Made by a program: the position numbers and the translations under genes. The notes under the pieces were generated by a model, which did no database searches, had not been told where the DNA came from, and saw only the letters and a program-made list of their open reading frames with translations. DNA of 64,000 nt from DSXF01 sp964387495 (GTDB lineage: Bacteria; Chloroflexota; Anaerolineae; Anaerolineales; Villigracilaceae): contig CAYLXB010000003.1 in the NCBI GenBank assembly GCA_964387495.1, positions 1 through 64,000 on the forward strand, in the 5' to 3' direction. Of this stretch, positions 39,961-49,670 are shown piece by piece. Positions within the stretch are counted from its first letter, which is position 1, and each line of letters starts with the position of its first letter.

Positions 39961-41179
39961 CGAAGAGGGAAATCGATTCGATGTGGTACGTTTGGGGGAA
40001 GAGATCGAACGGAGTCACCTGGGTGATCCGGTAGCCGCCTTCGGCCAGGCGGCGGGCGTCACGCGCCAGTGTGGACGGATCACACGAGACGTACACGATC
40101 CTGCCGGGATTCATTTCCCGGAGGGCATCCAGGGCGCGTTTCTCAAGCCCTGAACGCGGCGGGTCCACCAGGGCGGCTGCCGGTTCGATCTGCAGGCCGG
40201 GTAGGACGTCTTCCGCCGCGGCTTCGTAAAGTTCCACGTGGTCGAATTCGTCCAGGTTGGCGGCAAAATCATCACAGGCTGAGGGGGAGACCTCGATGCC
40301 AATCAACCGTGAGCAGCGCGGCGCCAGGAAGGCGCTGAACAGGCCCACGCCGCAGTAGACATCCAGCAACGTGTCCAGCCTGGCAGGGAGAATGGAGGAT
40401 ACGTGCTCCACCATTTTTTCTGCCATGCGGGTGTTGACCTGGAAGAAGGAGGCTGCGGAAACTCGGAAGGGACGGCCCAGAATTTCGATGGTGGTCCTGT
40501 CGCTGCCCGCCAGGACAACGGCATCCTCCCCGGACAGGTGTACGACCGAGATATCTGCTTCCAGTTCCAGTTCGGGCGGCTGACCCGCAGCGGATTCCAG
40601 CACCAGCAGCAGGTCTCCGCCGGAACCGAGGCGTATGGAGATGCGTTCGAACGGGGCACCCGGCTCGAACTCCAACTGCGGCCAGAGTTCGTTGATGCCT
40701 GCTTCCGGCAGGTGACATTCGCGGATGGGAACGATCCGGGCGGCATTGGGGGCCTGGAAGCCGGATCTTCCCTCGGCGGTGAGATGGAATTGGATATGAT
40801 TGCGATAATTGGCGGCCGCGGGGGAAGGGATGATCGCCTTTACGGGCGGCGATTCGATCTTTCCGATGCGCTCCAACTGGTCGCGCAGGATGGAGACCTT
40901 GGCGCCAAGTTGGGCCTCGTAGGGCATGTGCTGATAGTGACAGCCCCCGCATTGGCCGAAGTGCGGGCAGCGGGGCGTGATCCGCAGCGGGGAAGCCTCG
41001 AGCACTTCCAGCAGTTCGGCCCGCACAAAGCTGTGTTTTTCCTCCACCGGGCGGATGCGGACACGTTCCCCCGGCAGGCCGAACGGGACGAAGACGGCAC
41101 GGCCGTCTTCCAGGCGTCCCATTGTCTCTCCCCCATAGACCTGCTTATCAAGGGTCAATTCAACCGTTTGGACGGGCAT
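39938..41179 (-). CDS. RNA (uracil-5-) methyltransferase, RlmD/RumA type
   Basis: A protein of about 413 residues. N-terminal TRAM domain, then CPHFGQCGGC whose Cys, with one more Cys in RECHLPEAG, would hold a 4Fe-4S cluster. The SAM-binding part has LLDVYCGVGLFSAFLA, DPPRSGL, and the catalytic VSCDPSTLARD. These enzymes methylate U at C5 in 23S rRNA (U747, U1939) or tRNA. The start is uncertain: ATG 41179 fits the family N-terminus, while an in-frame ATG exists at 41206. A TATAAT overlaps ATG 41179, and a hairpin (41191-41213) lies directly upstream. Confidence 0.88.
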   Translation of the reverse strand: MPVQTVELTLDKQVYGGETMGRLEDGRAVFVPFGLPGERVRIRPVEEKHSFVRAELLEVLEASPLRITPRCPHFGQCGGCHYQHMPYEAQLGAKVSILRDQLERIGKIESPPVKAIIPSPAAANYRNHIQFHLTAEGRSGFQAPNAARIVPIRECHLPEAGINELWPQLEFEPGAPFERISIRLGSGGDLLLVLESAAGQPPELELEADISVVHLSGEDAVVLAGSDRTTIEILGRPFRVSAASFFQVNTRMAEKMVEHVSSILPARLDTLLDVYCGVGLFSAFLAPRCSRLIGIEVSPSACDDFAANLDEFDHVELYEAAAEDVLPGLQIEPAAALVDPPRSGLEKRALDALREMNPGRIVYVSCDPSTLARDARRLAEGGYRITQVTPFDLFPQTYHIESISLFEKKTGRP

Positions 41180-41190
41180 TATAAATACTG

Positions 41191-41213
41191 CGGGGCGGTG
41201 TCTCACCGCCCCG
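41191..41213 (-). terminator. Hairpin between small membrane protein and methyltransferase genes
   Basis: CGGGGCGGTG (41191-41200) pairs with CACCGCCCCG (41204-41213), loop of three bases, then CAGTATTTATAAT on the minus strand. A weak terminator for the small gene upstream, or a processing site. Confidence 0.45.
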
Positions 41214-41227
41214 GGTTTTGGTTCCGC

Positions 41228-41440
41228 TTATTTGACGAACAGGGCCAGAAGTTGATCCTGGAAAATGGCTATAAGGATCAGGAACACAAAGAATGTACCC
41301 GCCAGAATGCCGATGCGGCGCAGGTCTTTTCTCACATAGCTGTAATCCGGATTGAATTCGGCGGCACCGGCGCCTGAGGTGCGCGGGGCTGCCGCGGCAG
41401 GGACAGTCCGGCTTATTTGACGTTTGACTTTCTTGCTCAT
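41228..41440 (-). CDS. Small single-pass membrane protein
   Basis: A 70-residue protein. The N-terminal 45 residues are basic and Ala/Pro-rich, then YSYVRKDLRRIGILAG leads into one membrane helix (about residues 49-68), and the protein ends two residues later. AGGAG precedes ATG 41440, so the upstream extension of the frame is rejected. It lies eight bases after the sortase stop on the same strand, so it is likely co-transcribed with it. No family recognised; the N-terminus stays in the cytoplasm by the positive-inside rule. Confidence 0.7.
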   Translation of the reverse strand: MSKKVKRQISRTVPAAAAPRTSGAGAAEFNPDYSYVRKDLRRIGILAGTFFVFLILIAIFQDQLLALFVK

Positions 41441-41448
41441 ATGATCTC

Positions 41449-42363
41449 CTAAGGATTTTGAAGTTTGGTGAACACCACGATCCGTTGGTTGTCCACCAGA
41501 TAGGGATAACACGAAATCAGGGTGGCGGTCGGCTCGCTGGTGGGGGCCATGACCTCCACGCGGGTCGGCTCGGTGATTTCAGTGCGTGTGACGACGTAAA
41601 TATATTGTTTTTGCTGTGTGTACAGCACTACCTGGTCGCCAGGCTGGAGACGGTCCAGGTTGCGGAAGATCTCGCCAAAAATATCATTATGGGCCGAGAG
41701 CACCACGTTCCCGCGCTGGCCGGGGTTGGCGGTGCCGATATGCTGGGCAACGCCTTTCTTCAACTGCTCCCAGCCATCGCCCTGGACAATGGGGGCATCC
41801 ACGCTGATGGCGGGGATCTGGATTCGGATGGCAGTCTCCGGGCCCTGGGTTGGAACCGGCAGATTGGCAATGGATTGTACCATTGGCCGCAGGTGTTCCG
41901 GAATTTCGGCCTCGTTGGGACGGGCGTTCCCACTGGCATCCGGCGGGGTGTGGCCCGAAGGCAGCACAACTGCCGTGATCAGGGGGGTGGGTACAATTGT
42001 TTCCTGTGCCAGGGCGGCGGCCACTTCCCGGTTCAGGTCACGCAGGATTCCGAGACCGTTGAACAGGATCAAGACCAATCCGACAATCGCCAGCACTTCC
42101 ACCCCCAGCAGCACCCGGTCCATCCAGCGGCGGCGCGGGTTGACCGGCGCAGCCGGGAAGTCCACTTCCTCCGGGGTTTCGACCACAGGGCTGGTGCGCA
42201 GGTCCTGTAATGCGGCGGGCGGCAGGTCGGGGGCCAGCATCACCACCCGTCCTGTGCGGCGGAAATGGTCGAGGCGGTCGCTGCGCAGGCGGCGGCGTTT
42301 TTCCACCAGCAGCCGGCGCAGTTCATCCACGGTCAGGTCTTCGGGAGTTCTTCTCCTGGGCAT
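41449..42363 (-). CDS. Sortase (transpeptidase)
   Basis: A 304-residue membrane transpeptidase. Cytoplasmic N-terminal 85 basic residues, one membrane helix (about 88-110), a Pro/Thr-rich stretch, then the sortase barrel. The catalytic triad is visible: His225 in VLSAHND, Cys285 in TLISCYPY and Arg294 in NQRIVV. Sortases cut a sorting signal on exported proteins and link them to the wall or to pili. No LPXTG-type substrate is evident next door; the small membrane protein downstream lacks a sorting signal. The class is not assigned. The long N-terminal cytoplasmic part is unusual. A TATAAT nine bases before the ATG gives a near-leaderless start. Confidence 0.88.
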   Translation of the reverse strand: MPRRRTPEDLTVDELRRLLVEKRRRLRSDRLDHFRRTGRVVMLAPDLPPAALQDLRTSPVVETPEEVDFPAAPVNPRRRWMDRVLLGVEVLAIVGLVLILFNGLGILRDLNREVAAALAQETIVPTPLITAVVLPSGHTPPDASGNARPNEAEIPEHLRPMVQSIANLPVPTQGPETAIRIQIPAISVDAPIVQGDGWEQLKKGVAQHIGTANPGQRGNVVLSAHNDIFGEIFRNLDRLQPGDQVVLYTQQKQYIYVVTRTEITEPTRVEVMAPTSEPTATLISCYPYLVDNQRIVVFTKLQNP

Positions 42364-42372
42364 CGCAGGGGG

Positions 42373-42378
42373 ATTATA
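42373..42378 (-). promoter_or_regulatory. -10 box of the sortase gene
   Basis: TATAAT on the minus strand, nine bases before the ATG at 42363. It is back-to-back with the tRNA promoter that begins at 42406. Confidence 0.5.
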
Positions 42379-42405
42379 CCGCAATGTTCGCCGCGCGGTT
42401 TTCCA

Positions 42406-42434
42406 TTGCCAAAATTGCACACTCTCGTTATAAT
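42406..42434 (+). promoter_or_regulatory. Sigma-70-type promoter of the tRNA gene
   Basis: TTGCCA at 42406-42411, 17 bases, TATAAT at 42429-42434. The predicted start is about 42441, six bases before the mature tRNA. Confidence 0.7.
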
Positions 42435-42446
42435 ATCGCTCTGCTT

Positions 42447-42520
42447 GGGCGGGTAGCTCAGTTGGTTAGAGCATCGCGTTGACATCGCGAAGGTCGCAGG
42501 TTCGAGTCCTGTCTCGCCCA
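42447..42520 (+). tRNA. tRNA-Val (GAC anticodon)
   Basis: A 74-base cloverleaf. Acceptor GGGCGGG pairs with CTCGCCC (one G-U). D arm GCTC...GAGC, anticodon stem TCGCG/CGCGA around loop TTGACAT with anticodon GAC, variable loop AGGTC, T arm GCAGG TTCGAGT CCTGT. The CCA end is not encoded. A terminator follows at once. Confidence 0.95.
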
Positions 42521-42523
42521 CAC

Positions 42524-42546
42524 AAAAAGCCCTGCACGGGCTTTTT
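42524..42546 (+). terminator. Terminator of the tRNA gene
   Basis: AAAAAGCCC (42524-42532) pairs with GGGCTTTTT (42538-42546). Confidence 0.8.
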
Positions 42547-42556
42547 GATTCCACTC

Positions 42557-42584
42557 TTGACAAGCCTTCATTTTTGCAGATAAT
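42557..42584 (+). promoter_or_regulatory. Promoter of the T-box leader
   Basis: TTGACA at 42557-42562, 16 bases, GATAAT at 42579-42584. Predicted start near 42591. Confidence 0.65.
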
Positions 42585-42599
42585 AATCTCAATTGTTCT

Positions 42600-42874
42600 T
42601 TCAAAGGCTGAGAACGAGGAAAGTAGACCGGTGAAAGCTGACAGGGAAGCGAGGGCGCAGACTGAGACCCCCGCCCACGTGGAAGCCGGCCGAAGTTCCC
42701 TCTGGAGCCGCTCCGGGGAAGGGCCGCTGGCCTGGTAGTCGGAGACGTTTCTCCAACGTTAGCTGGAGCGCCAATCGCCTTGATGCCGTTGGCCGAAGTG
42801 GGCTGCCTGTGCAGCCAATGCGGGTGGTACCGCGGGAATATCCTCCCGTCCCGGCGTGGGACGGGAGTTTTTTA
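42600..42874 (+). promoter_or_regulatory. T-box riboswitch leader of pheST
   Basis: A leader of about 270 bases that reads the charging state of a tRNA. The T-box core GGGTGGTACCGCG is at 42822-42834, the part that pairs with the free NCCA end of uncharged tRNA. A terminator follows: CTCCCGTCCC (42843-42852) with GGGACGGGAG (42858-42867) and six T. Early in the leader, AAAGTAGA matches the AGTA element of stem I. A TTC triplet at 42696-42698 is a candidate specifier codon for tRNA-Phe. Uncharged tRNA-Phe would favour antitermination and raise pheST. The class is certain; the exact specifier needs folding. Confidence 0.88.
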
Positions 42875-42945
42875 TCTCGACGCTGGAGAGCAGATTGTGG
42901 ACGGCCATCCAGGATTTGTCTCTCTTCGTCAGTCCGGAGGCAGGT

Positions 42946-44004
42946 ATGTTGGAAAAAATTAACCAAATTACGGCAGATGCGCTCGAGGCCTTGCAGTCTG
43001 TCAAGGAGGATGCCGCGCTGGAGCAGTGGCGCATCGCCCACCTGGGACGCAGTTCGGCGCTCATGCAGGTCTTCAGCGGGTTTGGTGCCCTTTCCAAAGA
43101 AGAGCGCCCGCTGATGGGACAGGCGGCCAACAAAGCCAAGCAGACCCTGGAAGCGGCATTTGCCGAACGGGCGAAGGCCATTAAAGAATCGGACCTGGCG
43201 CGTGCACTGGAGGAAGATGTGCTGGATGTGACCCTGCCCGGACGTGACTTCAAGCACGGCCGGCTGCACCCATCCACCCAGACCATGCGGCGCGTGCTGG
43301 CCATCCTGGCCGAGATGGGTTTCCAGGTCTTCACCTCGCGTGAGGTCGAGACGGATGAGGTCAACTTCCAGTTGCTGAACTTCCCGCCGCACCACCCGGC
43401 GCGGGACATGCAGGATACCCTCTACCTCGAAAGCGAAGGCCGCGGCGATAACCCGCTTGTGTTGAAGACTCATACCTCCCCCGGGCAAATCCGTTCGATG
43501 CGGCATTTCGCGGCGCTGGACCCGGCCAACCCGCCGCCGATCCGGATTGCCCTGCCGGGGATGTGTTTTCGTGCCGAGCAGATCACGGCCCGCTCCGAGG
43601 TGCAGTTCAACCAGATCGAGGGCCTGGCGGTGGGAGAGGGCATCACTTACACCGACTTGAAAGGTACCCTGGCCGATTTCGCCCGCCGCATGTTCGGCCA
43701 GAACGCACACGTGCGCTTCCGGGCCTCGTACTTCCCCTTTACCGAACCAAGCGCCGAGGTGGATGTGGAATGCTTTGTCTGCGGCGGCAAGGGCTGCCAG
43801 GTCTGCAAGCAGTCGGGCTGGCTGGAGGTCCTGGGCTGCGGCATGGTGCATCCGGTCGTACTGCAGAACGGCGGCTACGACCCGCGCCGTTACACGGGGT
43901 ACGCCTTTGGCATGGGCCCCGAACGCCAGGCCATGCTGCGTTATCGTATCAATGATATTCGTTACTTCTGGGGAAACGATGTGCGTTTCCTCGAGCAATT
44001 CTAG
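42946..44004 (+). CDS. pheS: Phenylalanine-tRNA ligase alpha subunit
   Basis: A 352-residue class II synthetase subunit that, with PheT, attaches Phe to tRNA-Phe. A coiled-coil N-terminal arm is followed by the catalytic core: motif 1 around HPSTQTMRRVL, motif 2 with FRAEQITARSEVQFNQIEG, a Cys-rich insert (CFVCGGKGCQVCKQSGWLEVLGCG), and motif 3 with GYAFGMGPERQAMLRY. Start chosen at the ATG five bases after GGAGG; the frame runs back into the T-box terminator and that part is not coding. Ten bases separate it from pheT. Confidence 0.95.
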   Translation: MLEKINQITADALEALQSVKEDAALEQWRIAHLGRSSALMQVFSGFGALSKEERPLMGQAANKAKQTLEAAFAERAKAIKESDLARALEEDVLDVTLPGRDFKHGRLHPSTQTMRRVLAILAEMGFQVFTSREVETDEVNFQLLNFPPHHPARDMQDTLYLESEGRGDNPLVLKTHTSPGQIRSMRHFAALDPANPPPIRIALPGMCFRAEQITARSEVQFNQIEGLAVGEGITYTDLKGTLADFARRMFGQNAHVRFRASYFPFTEPSAEVDVECFVCGGKGCQVCKQSGWLEVLGCGMVHPVVLQNGGYDPRRYTGYAFGMGPERQAMLRYRINDIRYFWGNDVRFLEQF

Positions 44005-44013
44005 GAGGCCGGC

Positions 44014-46530
44014 ATGAAGGTACCCCTTTCCTGGCTCAAAGATTTCGTTGACATCAATCTCTCTGTCGAGGACCTGGCCCGCAAACTGACTGCGGCCGGG
44101 CTGGAAGTGGATGGCATCCGTTATGCGGGTCATCCGATGCCGGAAGCCAAACCCGGCGAAAGGCGCGAGTTCAAGACCGAAGGCATCAGTTGGGACCGCG
44201 AGAAACTGGTGGTGGCTGAGATTTATGAAGTCATGCCGCATCCCAATGCCGACCGGCTGGTGCTGTGCGACCTGTTCGACGGCAAGGAAAAACACATCGT
44301 GTTGACCGGCGCACCCAACCTGCACCCTTACCGCGGCCAGGGAAAACTCCCCAGGCCCATCAAGGTGGCTTATGCCAAAGAGGGCGCCACGCTCTATGAT
44401 GGCCATGCGGATGGGCAGACCCTGATGACGCTCAAACGTACCAAGATCCGCGGCGTCGATTCTTATTCGATGGCCTGTTCCGAGAAGGAACTCGGTATCT
44501 CCGATGACCACGAGGGGATCATCTTCCTGGATGATGACGCCCGGCCGGGTACGCCGCTGGCGGATTACATGGGCGATGTGGTCTTCGACATCTCGATTTT
44601 GCCGAACATGGCCCGCTGTGCAAACATCCTTGGGATTGCGCGCGAGGTGGCTGCGCTCACCGGCCAGCCTCTGAAGAAACCGGAAGTGCGGCTGCAAACC
44701 GGGGGAAGCCCGGTCCAGGACCTGGTCGGGATCAAAATCGAAAACCCGGAATTGAACCCGCGCTTTGTGCTGGGATTGATCCGGGATGTCGAAATCAAAC
44801 CCAGCCCCTACTGGGTCCAGCGCCGCCTGCGGCTGGCTGGCATACTCGCCATCAGCAATATCGTGGATGCCACCAACTACGGCATGCTCGAGATCGGCGA
44901 GCCGCTGCATGCCTTCGACTACGATGTGCTGGCCAGGCGTGCCGGGGGCAAGCCGGTCACCATTCTCACCCGCACGGCTGCAGATGGTGAAAAACTGACC
45001 ACCCTGGACGGCGTGGAGCGCAAACTTTCCCCCAGCAACGTGCTGGTATGCGACACGGCCGGGGCGCTTTCCCTGGCAGGTGTGATGGGCGGGCAGGAAA
45101 GCGAGATCACGGACTCGACCCGCAATATCCTGCTGGAGGGAGCCGCCTGGAACTTCATCAACATCCGGCGGACGGCGCGTGAGCATGCCCTGCCCTCCGA
45201 GGCTTCCTACCGCTTCTCGCGGGGCGTTCACCCGGCCCTGGCAGACCTGGGCGTGCGCCGCTGCCTGGAATGGATGGCTGCCTGGTCCGGGGGTGTCGTG
45301 GCTCCCGGCCTGGTGGATGCCTACCCGCTGCCGCCCCATGACCCCCTGGTGGAGGTTACGCCCGGAGATGTCAAACGCCTGCTGGGCATCGACTTGACCG
45401 CCGGCCAGATTGCCGAACTGCTCTCCCGGGTGGAGTTCGAGTGCAAGGTGGAAGCCGGGAAGGTAAGCGTCAAGACCCCGCCCTACCGCATGGATATCGG
45501 GGAGGGTGTGGTGGGCCTGGCCGACGTGCTGGAGGAGGTGGCGCGCTTGTACGGGATCGAAAACATCCCTGAGACGCGCATGGCGGACCCGCTTCCGCCG
45601 CAGGTGGGCAACCCGGCCTATGAAAAGGAAGAGCACCTGCGCGACATCCTGGTTAACCTGGGCCTGCAGGAGGTCATCACATACCGCCCGACTTCTCTGG
45701 AACGTGAGGCCCGCCTGGGGCTGGGTGAAGCCTGCGTGCGCATTGCCAACCCGGTGGCCCCCGAGCGTTCCATCCTGCGCCGCAGCCTGCTGGCCTCGGT
45801 GCTGGATGTGACCGAGAAAAATATCCGCCTGGGTGAAAGCCTGGCTTTCTTCGAGACCGGGCCGGTCTTCCTGCCGCGCGGTAATGACCTGCCGGACGAG
45901 CCTTGCAAGCTTGCCATTGTCTTGACCGGAAAACGCTACCCGGATTCATGGGACAGCAAGACGGACGCCAGCCTGGATTTTTATGACCTGAAGGGCGTTC
46001 TTTCTGCCATGCTGGATGCACTCCTGCTGCGCGGCGTGGTTTACGAACCGGTGAGCGACAACCCGGTTTACCATCCCGGCAAGTGCGCGCGTGTGTCCTA
46101 CAATGAGCAGACGCTGGGCGTGTTCGGTGAACTGCACCCGGTAGTCAAGTCGCGCTATGAGTTTGGGAATGCCCCCGTGCTGGCGGCTGAATTCGACCTG
46201 GATGTCCTGATCTCGGCGGCACCGGTTTATTCGATCCGGCCTGTGCCTGAATTCCCGCCGGTGCTGGAAGATATAGCCGTGGTGGTCGGCGAGGATGTGC
46301 CGGCGGCCCGGGTCGAGGCGCTCATCCGCCAGACCGGCGGCAGGATGGTCACGGCCGTCCGGCTGTTCGATGTCTTTCGCGGCGAACAGATCGGCGCGGG
46401 CAGGAAGTCGCTGGCCTACAGCCTGACCTACCAGGCGGACAAGACCCTGACCGACGAAGAAGTTGCCACCCTGCGCAACAAGATCGTCAGAAGGTTGCAG
46501 CAGGAACTGGGAGCGACATTGCGGGCATAG
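44014..46530 (+). CDS. pheT: Phenylalanine-tRNA ligase beta subunit
   Basis: An 838-residue partner of PheS. Starts with KVPLSWLKDFVDI, then a tRNA-binding OB fold, the B3/B4 editing domain, the B5 domain, the inactive synthetase-like core and a C-terminal anticodon-binding (FDX-ACB) domain ending RRLQQELGATLR. The OB fold part carries an extra segment compared with typical 800-residue versions (EAKPGERREFKTEG near residue 48). Transcription is under the T-box. A strong terminator follows at 46539. Confidence 0.95.
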   Translation: MKVPLSWLKDFVDINLSVEDLARKLTAAGLEVDGIRYAGHPMPEAKPGERREFKTEGISWDREKLVVAEIYEVMPHPNADRLVLCDLFDGKEKHIVLTGAPNLHPYRGQGKLPRPIKVAYAKEGATLYDGHADGQTLMTLKRTKIRGVDSYSMACSEKELGISDDHEGIIFLDDDARPGTPLADYMGDVVFDISILPNMARCANILGIAREVAALTGQPLKKPEVRLQTGGSPVQDLVGIKIENPELNPRFVLGLIRDVEIKPSPYWVQRRLRLAGILAISNIVDATNYGMLEIGEPLHAFDYDVLARRAGGKPVTILTRTAADGEKLTTLDGVERKLSPSNVLVCDTAGALSLAGVMGGQESEITDSTRNILLEGAAWNFINIRRTAREHALPSEASYRFSRGVHPALADLGVRRCLEWMAAWSGGVVAPGLVDAYPLPPHDPLVEVTPGDVKRLLGIDLTAGQIAELLSRVEFECKVEAGKVSVKTPPYRMDIGEGVVGLADVLEEVARLYGIENIPETRMADPLPPQVGNPAYEKEEHLRDILVNLGLQEVITYRPTSLEREARLGLGEACVRIANPVAPERSILRRSLLASVLDVTEKNIRLGESLAFFETGPVFLPRGNDLPDEPCKLAIVLTGKRYPDSWDSKTDASLDFYDLKGVLSAMLDALLLRGVVYEPVSDNPVYHPGKCARVSYNEQTLGVFGELHPVVKSRYEFGNAPVLAAEFDLDVLISAAPVYSIRPVPEFPPVLEDIAVVVGEDVPAARVEALIRQTGGRMVTAVRLFDVFRGEQIGAGRKSLAYSLTYQADKTLTDEEVATLRNKIVRRLQQELGATLRA

Positions 46531-46538
46531 AACCAGGC

Positions 46539-46580
46539 GGCTGCCCGGCAGTATGCCTGCCGGGCAGCCGTTGTATTCTT
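46539..46580 (+). terminator. Terminator of pheST
   Basis: GGCTGCCCGGCA (46539-46550) pairs perfectly with TGCCGGGCAGCC (46558-46569), then GTTGTATTCTTT. Confidence 0.8.
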
Positions 46581-46620
46581 TGATCGTTGTCCCGGTAGGG
46601 CGGCCCTGGCTTTCCACCAA

Positions 46621-46656
46621 AAGCACTATTGAAAAGGAGTAGTGCTTGGGTTTTAT
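46621..46656 (+). terminator. Second small hairpin after pheST
   Basis: AAGCACTA (46621-46628) pairs with TAGTGCTT (46640-46647), followed by GGGTTTTATTT. It is close to the next gene's promoter, so it may be a backup terminator or an operator. Confidence 0.4.
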
Positions 46657-46662
46657 TTATGC

Positions 46663-46668
46663 TATACT
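46663..46668 (+). promoter_or_regulatory. -10 box of the lipoprotein gene
   Basis: TATACT; predicted start near 46675, with GAGAGGAGAAG as ribosome site before ATG 46748. Confidence 0.5.
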
Positions 46669-46747
46669 AAAAATCAAATTGGCCCATTCTCCAGGATGTT
46701 TCTCGAGGCGGGCCAACCTGTTTCCACCACTTTCTGAGAGGAGAAGT

Positions 46748-47518
46748 ATGAACGCCAACGTTTTCAAACCATTTTTGTTCCTGCTGGCAGTTGTCCTGGT
46801 GGTTGGACTGGCCTGCACGCCCACAACGCCGGCCAAGGAGGACACCCCGCCGCCCGCGCAGGTACAGCCGACCGAGGTGCCCCCGGTACAGGTGCAGCCG
46901 ACCACTCCGCCTCAGCCAACAGCACCGCCGCCCCCCAGCGCGGAGAAGTTCTTTACGGAGAATTTCGACGGGACCATGGATGCCTGGGATGTCTTTCAGA
47001 CAAGCGGCGAAGAGGGTGACTATGACCTGTCGGTCAAGGATGGCAGGATGGTCTTCGAAATGCTCGAACGGCAGGTGTGGCTGTATGCACTTTACACGCC
47101 TCAAACCTATCGGGATGTGAGGATCGATGTAAGCGTGGAAAACCGCGGTGACAACGAGAACAACATCAGCCTTCTTTGCCGCTACAACGAAGACGAAGGC
47201 TGGTATGAGTTCAATATCGCCAACAACGGCCTGTACGATATCCTGTATGGAAAATGGGATACGGGCAAGCGCCGCGCCAGTTATGTCCGGATTGCAGATG
47301 GAGGTTCGAATCGTATCAACCAGGGCAAGGACGTGAATGAATATACGATCATCTGCAAAGAACGGACCCTGACCCTCTACATCAACGGAACGAAGACCCG
47401 CGAAGTTGACGATAATCAATTCGTCCTGCGTGATGGGATGATCGGTATCAGCGCCTCTTCCTTCAGGCGCCTCCCTGTAAAAGTGGAGTATGACTGGGTC
47501 AAGATTTCGGAGCCGTGA
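46748..47518 (+). CDS. Lipoprotein with a jellyroll (LamG/DUF1080-like) domain
   Basis: A 256-residue exported lipoprotein. Lipobox VVGLAC puts the Cys at residue 22. A Pro/Thr/Gln-rich linker with repeated PPVQVQPT-type units runs to about residue 65. The remaining 190 residues form a beta-sandwich of the concanavalin-like class: ENFDGTMDAWDV at the start, then GRMVFEM, DVRIDVSVENRGDNENNISLLCRYN, LYDILYGKWDTGKR, LTLYINGTKTREVDD, DGMIGISAS and VEYDWVKISEP at the end. Such domains bind sugars or act as adhesion modules on the surface. The ligand is not known. Start chosen by GAGAGGAGAAG. Confidence 0.75.
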   Translation: MNANVFKPFLFLLAVVLVVGLACTPTTPAKEDTPPPAQVQPTEVPPVQVQPTTPPQPTAPPPPSAEKFFTENFDGTMDAWDVFQTSGEEGDYDLSVKDGRMVFEMLERQVWLYALYTPQTYRDVRIDVSVENRGDNENNISLLCRYNEDEGWYEFNIANNGLYDILYGKWDTGKRRASYVRIADGGSNRINQGKDVNEYTIICKERTLTLYINGTKTREVDDNQFVLRDGMIGISASSFRRLPVKVEYDWVKISEP

Positions 47519-47536
47519 TCGTCATAAGGTTGCTCC

Positions 47537-47565
47537 AGCCGCCCCGCCCGGGGCGGCTTTTTTGT
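47537..47565 (+). terminator. Terminator of the lipoprotein gene
   Basis: AGCCGCCCC (47537-47545) pairs with GGGGCGGCT (47550-47558), followed by TTTTTTG. Confidence 0.85.
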
Positions 47566-47568
47566 TGT

Positions 47569-47611
47569 TTGACGTTTTTTCTACACAGTGTTAACGTTTT
47601 TCTTGCACACA
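47569..47611 (+). promoter_or_regulatory. Region upstream of dnaK: TTGACG box and direct repeats
   Basis: TTGACG at 47569-47574 with TAACGT 17 bases on gives a possible promoter. Two related direct repeats, ACGTTTTTTCTACACA (47572-47587) and ACGTTTTTCTTGCACACA (47594-47611), overlap it. No CIRCE or HAIR element is present. Confidence 0.4.
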
Positions 47612-47689
47612 TCAGTTATCCTATGGCAGGCTGGTCTTCAAGGCCAGGCATGAATTATCAATAATCACGACTTTGTCATAGGAGTTACG

Positions 47690-49602
<1,913 letters not shown>

Positions 49603-49658
49603 CACTTACACTGCATACCGGCGAGCGGACTTCGCACAGAAGCCCGCTCGTTTTGATT

Positions 49659-49670
49659 TATAATCCGCCC
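49659..49670 (+). promoter_or_regulatory. -10 box TATAAT six bases before the C39-like gene (leaderless)
   Basis: TATAAT at 49659-49664, six bases, ATG 49671. It falls inside the longer open frame beginning at 49653, which is therefore not the start. Confidence 0.6.

Noticed and set aside
42601..45636. A 1011-codon minus-strand frame
   Set aside because: It overlaps the T-box, pheS and pheT, all clearly real on the plus strand.
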